Source: CAMDTE01 sp964504345
Lineage (GTDB): Bacteria > Bacteroidota > Bacteroidia > Flavobacteriales > Schleiferiaceae
Direction of reading: 5' to 3'
Length of the DNA stretch: 64,000 nucleotides
Assembly: GCA_964504345.1 (NCBI GenBank)
Contig: CAZDDX010000002.1
Location: 310,001 to 374,000 of the forward strand
Under the pieces are notes generated by a model. It searched no databases, was not told the origin of the DNA, and saw only the letters and a program-made list of their open reading frames with translations. Positions 46,780-55,544 of this stretch are shown here, piece by piece (the stretch's first letter is position 1; each line of letters opens with the position of its first letter). A program made the position numbers and the translations under genes.

Positions 46780-47406
46780 CTATTTTAAGGAAGCAAGTGG
46801 GTGCTGGATCATATAGGCCGTGCCTCGTTCGTTCACAATGGAAAGCAAATAGGAGCGCAAACCGTAGTGGTAGAAGTTGCGGTCTTTGAGCAAATCCTCG
46901 GGAAACCAGTCGATTTCCGTCAGCGCAACCATTTGGGCGTAGTGGTACCAAACGGCGTATTCGGGAACCACGTCCGTGCGGTACAATCCTTCGTCCATTC
47001 CGCGCTGCAGGTTGGCGCGCGTTCGCTCCAGGATCATCTGTTTGCGCTGTTCCATGAGCCATGCGTACGTTTCCGGATAGTACTTTTTCATGGAGAACAA
47101 CATCGACGGTCCATTCCCGGCCACGATTTCCATGACCTGTTGGTGTTGGCGGAACAACTCATCCAGCGCATTCTCCGACTGCGCAGTCACTTTTTCCATG
47201 GAGGCCATTTGATACGCCAAAAAAGCGCGTACGCTGCCGTCCACCAAGTCCGCCTTGTTCGTGAAAAACTTATACAACGTCTTTTTGGAAATGGCCAGCT
47301 CGCGGCTGACGTCGTCCATGGTGCACGCACGAAGTCCAAAGCGCTGAAACAGCGCCATGGCTCTGGCTGCTATGCTTGTTTTGGGAGCGTCTTCCGTTGG
47401 GTTCAT
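46780..47406 (-). CDS. TetR-family repressor of the efflux operon
   Basis: The 208-residue protein has an N-terminal TetR helix-turn-helix (ARAMALFQRFGLRACTMDDV, ISKKTLYKFFTNKADLV) and a helical ligand-binding domain. It is first in the efflux operon, 17 nt before tolC, and a 29-bp palindrome lies by its promoter, so it probably represses itself and the pump. I start at ATG 47406 (MNPTEDAPK), which fits the family, not ten codons earlier. Confidence 0.9.
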   Translation of the reverse strand: MNPTEDAPKTSIAARAMALFQRFGLRACTMDDVSRELAISKKTLYKFFTNKADLVDGSVRAFLAYQMASMEKVTAQSENALDELFRQHQQVMEIVAGNGPSMLFSMKKYYPETYAWLMEQRKQMILERTRANLQRGMDEGLYRTDVVPEYAVWYHYAQMVALTEIDWFPEDLLKDRNFYHYGLRSYLLSIVNERGTAYMIQHPLASLK

Positions 47407-47467
47407 TTTCAGGTAGTTGCGGTCTCTGTCTTGCAAATACGCCGCAGCGGTTTTGCGAAATCGGGTG

Positions 47468-47475
47468 CAAAGGTA
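47468..47475 (-). promoter_or_regulatory. -7 promoter element of the efflux operon
   Basis: The minus strand reads TACCTTTG, an exact match, 61 nt before the tetR ATG. The palindrome at 47482-47510 lies directly upstream, over the -33 region. Confidence 0.65.
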
Positions 47476-47481
47476 CGCATA

Positions 47482-47510
47482 GGAAACGTTTTACATGATA
47501 AAATGTTTCC
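47482..47510. promoter_or_regulatory. candidate TetR operator, 29-bp palindrome
   Basis: Arms GGAAACGTTTTA (47482-47493) and TAAAATGTTTCC (47499-47510) are inverted repeats with one mismatch and a 5-nt spacer. Its size and position fit a TetR-family dimer site that blocks the -33 region. Confidence 0.65.
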
Positions 47511-47638
47511 CTGGTTTTCTTGAATTTTCGTAAAAAATTTCCGTGTCTCGCGGCCGGATGCAATAATTGGTTGCATCGTTCCATAATTGGCGCAGATTGC
47601 GCACTTTTGCAAGAGCAAAACCATCCCCATCACGAATC

Positions 47639-49072
47639 ATGCCACAGCAGGCCATACGCGACATCCTCAAGCTTTCCCCTTCCGAGCAAACCCTTTCGGT
47701 TTCCGGCTGGGTGCGCACCTTCCGCAGCAACCGCTTCATTGCTTTGAACGACGGTTCCTGTTTGGACAACCTGCAATGCGTGGTTGATTTTGAAGCATTT
47801 GAACCCGAGTTTCTCAAACGCATCACCACCTCGGCCTGCATCCGTGCGACGGGAACGCTGACGGCGTCCCAAGGCAAGGGCCAGTCCGTGGAGCTGGCGG
47901 TAACAAAATTGGAGGTCCTGGGCGATTCCAACCCGGAAGAATACCCGCTGCAACCCAAAAAGCACTCCCTGGAATTCCTTCGGGAAATCGCGCACCTCCG
48001 CATGCGCACCAACACTTTTGGCGCGGTCATGCGGGTTCGCCACCACGCCGCCTTTGCGGTGCATCGGTTCTTTAACGAACAGGGATTCTTCTACCTGAAT
48101 ACCCCCATCGTCACGGCGTCGGACGCCGAAGGCGCCGGGGAACTGTTCCGCGTCACCACCCTCCCGGCCCAAAATGCCCCCACCAACGACGCCGGTGAGG
48201 TAGACTTCACCAAGGACTTTTTTGGCAAATCCACCAACCTCACCGTCAGCGGACAGTTGGAAGGTGAATTGGGAGCCATGGCCCTGGGCAAGATTTACAC
48301 CTTTGGCCCCACCTTCCGCGCCGAGAACTCCAACACTGCCCGTCACTTGGCGGAATTTTGGATGATTGAGCCGGAAATGGCCTTTTACGATCTCCATGCC
48401 AACATGGACCTGGCGGAAGCCTTCACCAAGAGCATCATCGCCTACGTTTTGGAACGATGCCCGGAAGATTTGGCCTTTTTGGACCAACGCTTGGCCGAAG
48501 AAGAGCAACAAAAACCCAAAGAACAACGCTCCGAACAGGGCCTGTTGGACAAACTGCGTTTTGTGCTGGAAAACCCCTTTGTACGCCTCACCTATACCGA
48601 GGCCGTAGAAATCCTGCAGCGCTCCAAACCCAACCAAAAGAAACAATTCCAGTACCCCGTTGAGGGCTGGGGCATTGACCTCCAGTCCGAACACGAGCGA
48701 TACTTGGTGGAAAAGCACTTCAAGGCGCCCGTCGTTCTGTACGACTACCCCGCCAACATCAAGGCCTTTTACATGCGCTTGAACGAAGACGGCAAAACCG
48801 TCCGCGCCATGGACGTCCTCTTCCCCGGCATTGGCGAAATCATCGGCGGCAGCCAGCGGGAGGAACGCCACGACGTTTTGGTGGAAAAAATGAAGGCCGT
48901 CGGCATCGAGCCGGACCACCTGGATTGGTACTTGGACACCCGAAAATTCGGAACCTGCGTTCACTCGGGCTTTGGCATGGGCTTTGAACGGATGGTGCAA
49001 TTCGTCACCGGCATGGGCAACATACGGGACGTCATTCCCTTCCCCCGCACCCCGGGCAAGGCTGAGTTTTAA
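47639..49072 (+). CDS. asnS: asparagine-tRNA ligase
   Basis: AsnS charges tRNA(Asn). The 477-residue class IIb synthetase has an N-terminal OB fold (SVSGWVRTFRSNRFIALNDG), motif 2 (YTFGPTFRAENSNTARHLAE) and motif 3 (GFGMGFERMVQFVTG). The start is ATG 47639; upstream frame extends into the promoter region. A near -7 box (CACTTTTG, 47602-47609) is 29 nt before it. It is followed by rpoN, a common pairing in Flavobacteriia. Confidence 0.96.
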   Translation: MPQQAIRDILKLSPSEQTLSVSGWVRTFRSNRFIALNDGSCLDNLQCVVDFEAFEPEFLKRITTSACIRATGTLTASQGKGQSVELAVTKLEVLGDSNPEEYPLQPKKHSLEFLREIAHLRMRTNTFGAVMRVRHHAAFAVHRFFNEQGFFYLNTPIVTASDAEGAGELFRVTTLPAQNAPTNDAGEVDFTKDFFGKSTNLTVSGQLEGELGAMALGKIYTFGPTFRAENSNTARHLAEFWMIEPEMAFYDLHANMDLAEAFTKSIIAYVLERCPEDLAFLDQRLAEEEQQKPKEQRSEQGLLDKLRFVLENPFVRLTYTEAVEILQRSKPNQKKQFQYPVEGWGIDLQSEHERYLVEKHFKAPVVLYDYPANIKAFYMRLNEDGKTVRAMDVLFPGIGEIIGGSQREERHDVLVEKMKAVGIEPDHLDWYLDTRKFGTCVHSGFGMGFERMVQFVTGMGNIRDVIPFPRTPGKAEF

Positions 49073-49108
49073 GCGCATTTCCTTTATTCCCACTACCGCG
49101 CCCTACCC

Positions 49109-50596
49109 GTGCTCCACCAACACCTCTCCCAAAAGCTTCAGCAAAAGCTGAGCCCGCAGCAGATTCAGCTCATGAAGCTGATTCAGCTGCAGACGCAGTC
49201 TTTGGAGGAGCGCATTCAGGAAGAACTGGAAATCAACCCCGCCTTAGAAGAAGGGGAGTTGGACCGCAACGCAGACGAAGCGCCCGCGGACGAATGGGAT
49301 TCTGAATTTCCCGACGGCGACGACAGCAACGCGTCGGACGATTTGCACGAGGAGCGCGACACCCTGGACTTTTCGGATTACTTCGACGACGATACCCCGG
49401 ACTACAAGACCCAAACGAGCAACCAAAGCGCGGACGACGAGAGCTACGAAACCCCGCTCGTGGGCGCCAAGTCCATGCAAGACTACCTCCTGGAGCAGTT
49501 GTCCACGGTGGTGCTTTCCCCCAACGACGAAACGCTGTGCAAGTACTTGATTGGCACCCTGGACGACGACGGTTACCTGCGTCGGGCCACGCTGGACATT
49601 TGCGACGACCTCGCCTTTACCCTGGGCGTGATCGTGGAGCCTTCTGATCTGGAGCGCCTGATTGAGCGCATTCAATCGTTGGACCCCCCCGGGATTGGCG
49701 CGCGCGACCTGCAGGAATGCCTGGTGCTCCAATTGGAACGAAAGCGCCCAGCAACCCCGCTCTCCCGTATGGCCTTGCAGGTGGTGGAAAACGGCTTCGA
49801 AGCACTCGCCAAACGCCACTACGCCAAGTTGTTGGACCTACTGCACACCGACGAAAGCCAGCTGAAGGAAGTGCTGGCTGAAATTGGCAAGCTCAACCCC
49901 AAACCGGGCCTGTCCGTGGGCGGCTCCGGAGCTCCCAGCGGCGAGGTGATTGTGCCGGACTACCTCATCACCGTGCACGACGGCCAGCTGGAATTGCAGC
50001 TGAACAGCCGCAACGCGCCCGAATTAAACATTTCCCGCGACTACAAAGAAATGCTGTCGCACTACAAGGAAAGCAAAGGCAACGCCTCCGCAGCGAGCAA
50101 GGAAGCGCTCCTCTTTGTGAAGCAAAAAATCGACGCCGCCAAGTGGTTCATCGACGCCATCAAGCAGCGCCAACAAACGCTCCTCCTGACCATGTCTGCC
50201 ATCATGAAGTACCAAGAAAAGTACTTCCTGACCGGCGACGAACGGCACTTGAAGCCCATGATCCTCAAGGACATTGCGGACCAAGTGGGCATGGACATCT
50301 CCACCGTCAGCCGTGTGGCGAGCAACAAATACGTGCAGACGCCTTTTGGTACGTTTCTGATCAAAACCTTCTTCTCAGAGTCCATGCTCAACTCCGAGGG
50401 CGAAGAAGTGTCCACTAAGGAAATCAAAAAGATTTTGGAGGACTCCATTGGCGAGGAAGACACGCGCAATCCCCTCACGGACGACGCCCTGGCACAACTT
50501 CTGGAGGAAAAGGGCTACCCCATTGCCCGGCGCACCGTAGCTAAATACCGGGAACAATTAGGGATTCCCGTAGCACGTTTGCGCAAAACCCTCTGA
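49109..50596 (+). CDS. rpoN: RNA polymerase sigma-54 factor
   Basis: RpoN directs RNA polymerase to -24/-12 promoters and needs AAA+ activators, none of which is in this window. The 495-residue protein has the Gln-rich region I (LSPQQIQLMKLIQLQTQSL), an acidic region II (about 50-115), the core-binding domain, a helix-turn-helix and the RpoN box ARRTVAKYRE near the end. The start is GTG 49109. It follows asnS after 36 nt. Confidence 0.96.
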   Translation: MLHQHLSQKLQQKLSPQQIQLMKLIQLQTQSLEERIQEELEINPALEEGELDRNADEAPADEWDSEFPDGDDSNASDDLHEERDTLDFSDYFDDDTPDYKTQTSNQSADDESYETPLVGAKSMQDYLLEQLSTVVLSPNDETLCKYLIGTLDDDGYLRRATLDICDDLAFTLGVIVEPSDLERLIERIQSLDPPGIGARDLQECLVLQLERKRPATPLSRMALQVVENGFEALAKRHYAKLLDLLHTDESQLKEVLAEIGKLNPKPGLSVGGSGAPSGEVIVPDYLITVHDGQLELQLNSRNAPELNISRDYKEMLSHYKESKGNASAASKEALLFVKQKIDAAKWFIDAIKQRQQTLLLTMSAIMKYQEKYFLTGDERHLKPMILKDIADQVGMDISTVSRVASNKYVQTPFGTFLIKTFFSESMLNSEGEEVSTKEIKKILEDSIGEEDTRNPLTDDALAQLLEEKGYPIARRTVAKYREQLGIPVARLRKTL

Positions 50597-50601
50597 TCCC
50601 T

Positions 50602-51225
50602 GTGGAACCCACCGTCCCAAACCAACGGTCCGCTCGCTGGGCGCGCTTTTTGTCCACGGTCTTTCACCCCATGTTGGTTCCCACCCTGTTGGCGGTCCTA
50701 TTTTTAGCGACCGCGCCAAACGGATGGAGTCTGCTTTCTTGGTGGAGTTTAGGAGCTGTTTTTTTGGGCACCGCTGTCGCTCCAGCCCTAACTGCTTTTG
50801 TACTGCTCCGCATGCACTTGGTGAGTGCGTTTCAATTGCCCCTGCGCACGGACCGTCAGTGGCCGCTGGCCGTTGCTGCTGCCGGCATGTACTGGGCCTA
50901 CAAACTGAATGTTCGCTGGGGTTTTCCGGAGGTGCTGACTTGGTCTTTGCTGGCCGGTTGCGCCACTATATTCTTGGTGTACGGTGCGCTCCTGTGGACC
51001 AAAGCCAGCGGCCACACGGCCGGACTGGCCGCAGCCAGCGGCTCCATCGCTCTGGCTTCCTTGGAATGGGGCTGGTCTCCGGGGCCCCTGCTCGCTTCCG
51101 TATTTCTCTTGGGCGTAGTTGCCGCTGCCAGACTCCAGCTCCGCGCGCACACGCCCCTTGAAATTGCCTGGGGACTCCTCTTTGGTGCCTTGCCCGCCGT
51201 GGCCCTGTTGGCCGTGCGCGGGTGA
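50602..51225 (+). CDS. PAP2-like integral membrane protein
   Basis: This 207-residue protein has about six membrane helices. Residues SGHT (~138) and the later RLQLRAHTPLEIAWG resemble the SGH and R-x5-H motifs of PAP2 phosphatases, but the first KxxxxxxRP motif is only weakly seen (LRTDRQWP). It is likely a divergent PAP2-related protein. The start is GTG 50602, 5 nt after rpoN. Substrate unknown. Confidence 0.7.
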   Translation: MEPTVPNQRSARWARFLSTVFHPMLVPTLLAVLFLATAPNGWSLLSWWSLGAVFLGTAVAPALTAFVLLRMHLVSAFQLPLRTDRQWPLAVAAAGMYWAYKLNVRWGFPEVLTWSLLAGCATIFLVYGALLWTKASGHTAGLAAASGSIALASLEWGWSPGPLLASVFLLGVVAAARLQLRAHTPLEIAWGLLFGALPAVALLAVRG

Positions 51226-51293
51226 CATTGGCACGCTCCGTCGGTGGGAGGCGTCGTTCTCTCATTTCCTCTGCAGTTTCCGAGACTATGTGC

Positions 51294-51301
51294 TACATTC
51301 G
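51294..51301 (+). promoter_or_regulatory. near-consensus -7 element of the T9SS type B gene
   Basis: TACATTCG has one mismatch to TAnnTTTG, 39 nt before the ATG at 51341. Confidence 0.35.
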
Positions 51302-51340
51302 TAACTGCAAAAATCCCCAACGATTCCAACCGATTCGACG

Positions 51341-53524
51341 ATGAAACGCATTCTACTTCTCCTCGCCCTGGTGCTGACCGCATCCTTTGGCGCGCGCGCC
51401 TCCCACATTTTGGGCGGAGACATTCAATACAAATACGTGGGCGACTCCACGGGCGTACCCAACCAGTACCGGATCAAACTGGTCATTTACTGGGAGCAAA
51501 CCGCTTTTGACCCGGGCGCAACCCAAACGGTAACCATCCGTTCGGCCAGTTGCAACATCAACACCAACGTCACGGTGACCCGTCCGGGTGCTGCCATAAG
51601 TGCTGCTAACTTAGGTGCTTACGATTGCATCCAGCAAGGAGCGGGCAGCTCCGTGTACAACCCCATGATCAACGTCCACTACGGATACGTTGTTTTGCCT
51701 CAGGTCTGCAACGACTACTACATGTACTGGCAAATCTGCTGCCGCGTATTCAACATTACGTCCTTGAACAACTCCGGCGGTCAAGGTTTTTACTTTGAAG
51801 CCGAATTGAACAACACGCTGGGCAAAAACTCTTCGCCCAGTTTCGTGTCCATTCCGTTGAGCTACATCTGCATCGGCGGCTACACCAACTACCTGCAGAA
51901 CGCCATTGAGTTGGATGGGGACTCCATTGCCTACGAATTGCTCCCCGCACGACAGTTGGGCGGAACTACCGGTGTGGCACTGGGATACACCGCCGGCTAC
52001 AGCTATACCTCTCCCATTACCACCAGCGCCGCCAATCCCTTTGCACTCAATGCTCAAACGGGGAACATCACCTTTACGGCTACTCAAGCAGAGACTTCGG
52101 TCATCGCCGTCCGAGTCAACGAATATCGATACGATACGCTCTATGGTTTTTGGGAAAAAGTGGGGTCCTCCAACCGAGAAATCCAGGTTACCGTGGCCAA
52201 CAACTGTTTGCCCATCGTAAATGCCGGAGTAAAGTTGAAGTTCCCGTCCCCCGGAGTGAGCTTGGACAACCGCGGTCGTCAAGTTCGCCAATACAACTGC
52301 CTGGACTCCTCCGTAATGCTGCGCTTTACGTTGCCGGTGGAAATGACCTCCGTCTCCCCCGACGGCTCAGACTTCCGTTTGACCTCTCCCAACGGTCAAC
52401 CCATTCCGATTTTAAATTTGGTAGGCTACCCGGATTTCAACGGAGAAACGGACAGTTTGTTGGTCAAATTGAGCAAGCCGCTTTCGTTGAACGGGGACTA
52501 CTTCCTCTACTCCAAAGTGGGCAACGACGGAAACACCCTGCTGAACAAGTGCGGCAAGGACATGAACGAGTTCGACACCATCATTTTGAAGGTGAACAAC
52601 TGCATCAATTTGGACATGCAGCTTCGGAACGTCTCCATCGATGAGGACGAACATCCGCATCTGTACTGGCGCATTGACCCCGCTACCTTCCCGTCCTACT
52701 TGTTCAACCTGTACCGCGTGTACCGTTCGGCGGACGGCGGTGCTTCCTACCAACCCATTGCTTCCTTGAACGACTCTGCGGCACGTGAATTTGTGGACGT
52801 CAGCGTAGACGCTGCCAAAGTAGATGCCCGATCCTACCGCTACTACGTGCAGATGATCCTGAACCAACAGCCCATGCCTCCCACCAACGTCGTGCACAGC
52901 ATGTGGTTGCGTGGCGATTTGACCACGGCTTCGAGCGTGCCCGTGGTTTGGAACGAATACAACGGTTGGAACAACCCACAGTACCAAATTCAGTGGGGTA
53001 CCAGCATTGGGCCCAATCTTTGGTTGTGGGAAAACTACGGTACGCCAAACGGGGACACCACCGCAACCGTAGTGCACCCGAACTTAGGGCCGGGTCTATA
53101 CGCGGTGCGCATTCGTACGGTGCGCAACATGAGCCAAGTCTCAGCAGAAGATACCGCCTGGTCCAACTGGATTCAGGTAGGCGAGCCGGTACCGCCGATT
53201 CCGCCGATTGACTCCTTAACGGTGCCCAACGTATTCACCCCCAACGGCGACGGCCAAAACGACGGATTCACCATCCGCGGATTGATGAGCTACCAAACGG
53301 ACCGCATTGTGAAGATTTTTGACCGCACCGGAATTTTGGTGTACGAGAACTACAACTACGACAACAGCAACCCTTGGAAGGGTGAAGACCGCCAAGGTCA
53401 GCCACTTCCGGCCGGTGTGTACTTCTACATCGTGGAAGCGTTTGACGCCGCCAACAACACGCCACCAGCTTACGCCGGTCGCCGTCGGCAGTGGAAGGGC
53501 AACGTGACGTTGCTGCAGAAGTAA
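51341..53524 (+). CDS. large T9SS type B secreted protein
   Basis: The 727-residue protein has a signal peptide (MKRILLLLALVLTASFGARA) followed by SHILGGDIQYKYVG, a start common among Bacteroidota adhesin-like gliding-associated proteins. The middle contains Ig-like and fibronectin-like beta stretches (about 440-620). The C-terminal ~100 residues are a gliding motility-associated type B sorting domain (VPNVFTPNGDGQNDGF near 627, then KIFDRTGILVYEN). It is surface-exposed or released; ligand unknown. Its end has a strong terminator. Confidence 0.88.
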   Translation: MKRILLLLALVLTASFGARASHILGGDIQYKYVGDSTGVPNQYRIKLVIYWEQTAFDPGATQTVTIRSASCNINTNVTVTRPGAAISAANLGAYDCIQQGAGSSVYNPMINVHYGYVVLPQVCNDYYMYWQICCRVFNITSLNNSGGQGFYFEAELNNTLGKNSSPSFVSIPLSYICIGGYTNYLQNAIELDGDSIAYELLPARQLGGTTGVALGYTAGYSYTSPITTSAANPFALNAQTGNITFTATQAETSVIAVRVNEYRYDTLYGFWEKVGSSNREIQVTVANNCLPIVNAGVKLKFPSPGVSLDNRGRQVRQYNCLDSSVMLRFTLPVEMTSVSPDGSDFRLTSPNGQPIPILNLVGYPDFNGETDSLLVKLSKPLSLNGDYFLYSKVGNDGNTLLNKCGKDMNEFDTIILKVNNCINLDMQLRNVSIDEDEHPHLYWRIDPATFPSYLFNLYRVYRSADGGASYQPIASLNDSAAREFVDVSVDAAKVDARSYRYYVQMILNQQPMPPTNVVHSMWLRGDLTTASSVPVVWNEYNGWNNPQYQIQWGTSIGPNLWLWENYGTPNGDTTATVVHPNLGPGLYAVRIRTVRNMSQVSAEDTAWSNWIQVGEPVPPIPPIDSLTVPNVFTPNGDGQNDGFTIRGLMSYQTDRIVKIFDRTGILVYENYNYDNSNPWKGEDRQGQPLPAGVYFYIVEAFDAANNTPPAYAGRRRQWKGNVTLLQK

Positions 53525-53559
53525 GCCATCTTTTTTGAACGCGCCGGGAGGCGCGCTGA

Positions 53560-53596
53560 AGCGAGGGCCGCCCGGTGGGCGGCCCTCGCTGTTTTT
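53560..53596 (+). terminator. strong intrinsic terminator
   Basis: A perfect 14-bp stem (53560-53573 with 53577-53590) closes a GGT loop and leads into TGTTTTT. Confidence 0.92.
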
Positions 53597-53636
53597 AGGC
53601 CCATTTGTTTTCCGCCCGTGCTGTGTTTGTACGCTG

Positions 53637-53644
53637 TAGTTTTG
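53637..53644 (+). promoter_or_regulatory. -7 promoter element abutting uvrC
   Basis: TAGTTTTG matches the consensus, with 4 nt to the GTG at 53649, predicting a leaderless GTG-start mRNA. Confidence 0.6.
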
Positions 53645-53648
53645 TGCT

Positions 53649-55472
53649 GTGCCCGACGGTTTGGATCCCTTTGCCCATTTGCGCGTTTTCTTGCGCAGTC
53701 TGCCCGAAAAACCGGGCATCTACAAGCACATCGATGCCGAAGACAAGATTCTGTACATCGGGAAAGCCAAAAGCCTGAAGAACCGAGTCAACTCCTACTT
53801 CCGGGGCAAGCACGACAACCAACGCCTCCAAAACATGGTGCTTCAGGTCCGTCGGATTGAATTCATGGTGACGGAGACCGAGTACGAGGCGCTTTTGCTG
53901 GAAAATACCCTGATCAAAAAGGAGCAGCCCAAGTACAACATCAACCTGAAGGACGGCAAGAGCTACCCGTGGATCGTCATCAAAAAAGAGCGATTCCCGC
54001 GGGTTTACCCCACCTTTCAGTTCAAGCCGCGCGAAGGCGAATACTACGGACCCTACGTGTCCAGCAAGGGCATGTACACGGTGTTGGACTTGATCAAACA
54101 GCTGTATCCTTTGCGCACCTGCAATCTGGCCCTGACGAAAGACAACATTCGTCAAGGCAAATTCAAAGTTTGTTTGGAGTACCACCTCAAGAACTGCAAG
54201 GGGCCGTGCGTGGGAGATCAGTCTGAGACGGAATACGCGCGGACACTGGAATCCGTTCGCTCCCTCCTGAAAGGACGCCTGCGCAACGCCAAAAAAATAC
54301 TCCACCAGCAGATGGAGGAGCAGGCCGCCGCGCTGGAGTTTGAGGCCGCACAAGAATCCAAGGAGCGCTTGCTGCTGTTGGAAAAATACCAGGCCAAGTC
54401 CACCGTGGTGAACCCAACGGTTGGAGACGCCGACGTCTTCACGCTATTGAGCGATGCTGAGTTTGCCTACGTCAACGGTTTGGTGCTGCGCGAAGGCGCG
54501 GTGGTGCGCGGGCACACCTTGGAGTTCAAAAAGAAACTGGACGAGTCCGACGCGGAACTTTTGGCCGTAGGCGTGGCCGAATTGCGGGAGCTCTTTGGCT
54601 CGGAGTCGTCGGAAATCCTGCTATCCCAACCGCTGGACTTGGAGATCGACGGGGTCAAGGTCACGGTTCCCCAGCGAGGCGATAAAGTGCGGCTGATTGA
54701 ACTGTCTTTGCGCAACGCACGCGCCTACCGTCTGGAAAAGTTGAAGAATTTGAGCATTGTAGATCCGGACCGGCATGTAAACCGGTTGATGAAGCAGATG
54801 CAGACGGACCTTCGGTTGCCGGTGGAGCCGCGGCATTTTGAGTGTTTTGACAACTCCAATTTTCATGGGGATTTTCCGGTGAGCGCCTGCGTGGTGTTCA
54901 AAGACGGCAAACCGTCCAAACGGGACTACCGCCATTTCAACGTGAAAACGGTGGAGGGACCCAACGACTTTGCCACCATGGCGGAGGTCATTACGCGCCG
55001 CTACAAACGTTTGTTGGAGGAAGAGCAGCCGCTGCCGCAGTTGATTTTGGTGGACGGAGGAAAGGGGCAGCTCTCTGCCGCCTTAGAGGCCCTGAATGAA
55101 CTGGGGTTGCGCGGCAAAATTTCCATCATCGGCATTGCCAAACGTTTGGAAGAACTGTACTACCCCGGAGACAGCGACCCCCTTTATTTGGACAAGCGGT
55201 CGGAAACGCTGAAGGTGCTTCAGCGCGCCCGGGACGAGGCGCATCGGTTTGGCATTACGCACCACAGAAACCGACGGAGCAAGGGAACCATTGCCACACG
55301 GCTGGAAACGATTCCTGGTGTGGGTCCGGCCACCGTGGAACTTTTGCTGTCCCACTTCAAAAGTGCGGCGGGCATTGAACGGGCTACGCTGGAGGAAGTG
55401 GTGGCGGTGGTGGGCAGCAAAAAGGCTGCGGCCGTCAAGGCGGCGTTGGATGCTCCCGAGGCGGAAAATTAG
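53649..55472 (+). CDS. uvrC: excinuclease ABC subunit C
   Basis: UvrC makes both incisions in nucleotide excision repair. The 607-residue protein has the N-terminal GIY-YIG nuclease (PEKPGIYKHID, ILYIGKAKSLKNRV), a Cys-rich segment (CLEYHLKNCKGPC), a UvrBC coiled motif (about 205-240), the RNase H-like nuclease (FECFDNSNFHGD, LILVDGGKGQLS) and C-terminal helix-hairpin-helix repeats (LETIPGVGPATVELLL). The start is GTG 53649, just after its -7 box. Confidence 0.96.
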   Translation: MPDGLDPFAHLRVFLRSLPEKPGIYKHIDAEDKILYIGKAKSLKNRVNSYFRGKHDNQRLQNMVLQVRRIEFMVTETEYEALLLENTLIKKEQPKYNINLKDGKSYPWIVIKKERFPRVYPTFQFKPREGEYYGPYVSSKGMYTVLDLIKQLYPLRTCNLALTKDNIRQGKFKVCLEYHLKNCKGPCVGDQSETEYARTLESVRSLLKGRLRNAKKILHQQMEEQAAALEFEAAQESKERLLLLEKYQAKSTVVNPTVGDADVFTLLSDAEFAYVNGLVLREGAVVRGHTLEFKKKLDESDAELLAVGVAELRELFGSESSEILLSQPLDLEIDGVKVTVPQRGDKVRLIELSLRNARAYRLEKLKNLSIVDPDRHVNRLMKQMQTDLRLPVEPRHFECFDNSNFHGDFPVSACVVFKDGKPSKRDYRHFNVKTVEGPNDFATMAEVITRRYKRLLEEEQPLPQLILVDGGKGQLSAALEALNELGLRGKISIIGIAKRLEELYYPGDSDPLYLDKRSETLKVLQRARDEAHRFGITHHRNRRSKGTIATRLETIPGVGPATVELLLSHFKSAAGIERATLEEVVAVVGSKKAAAVKAALDAPEAEN

Positions 55473-55544
55473 CCATTTCCCGAGCCGTCCAGCTGATTTG
55501 GAGGCAATTATCCTTTGAACTTTTTTTCGAGTGTCCGTGTTATC

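Noticed and set aside
47630..49093. A 487-codon minus-strand open frame.
   Set aside because: It mirrors asnS; the composition is repetitive in Val, Gly and Phe as expected of a shadow frame.
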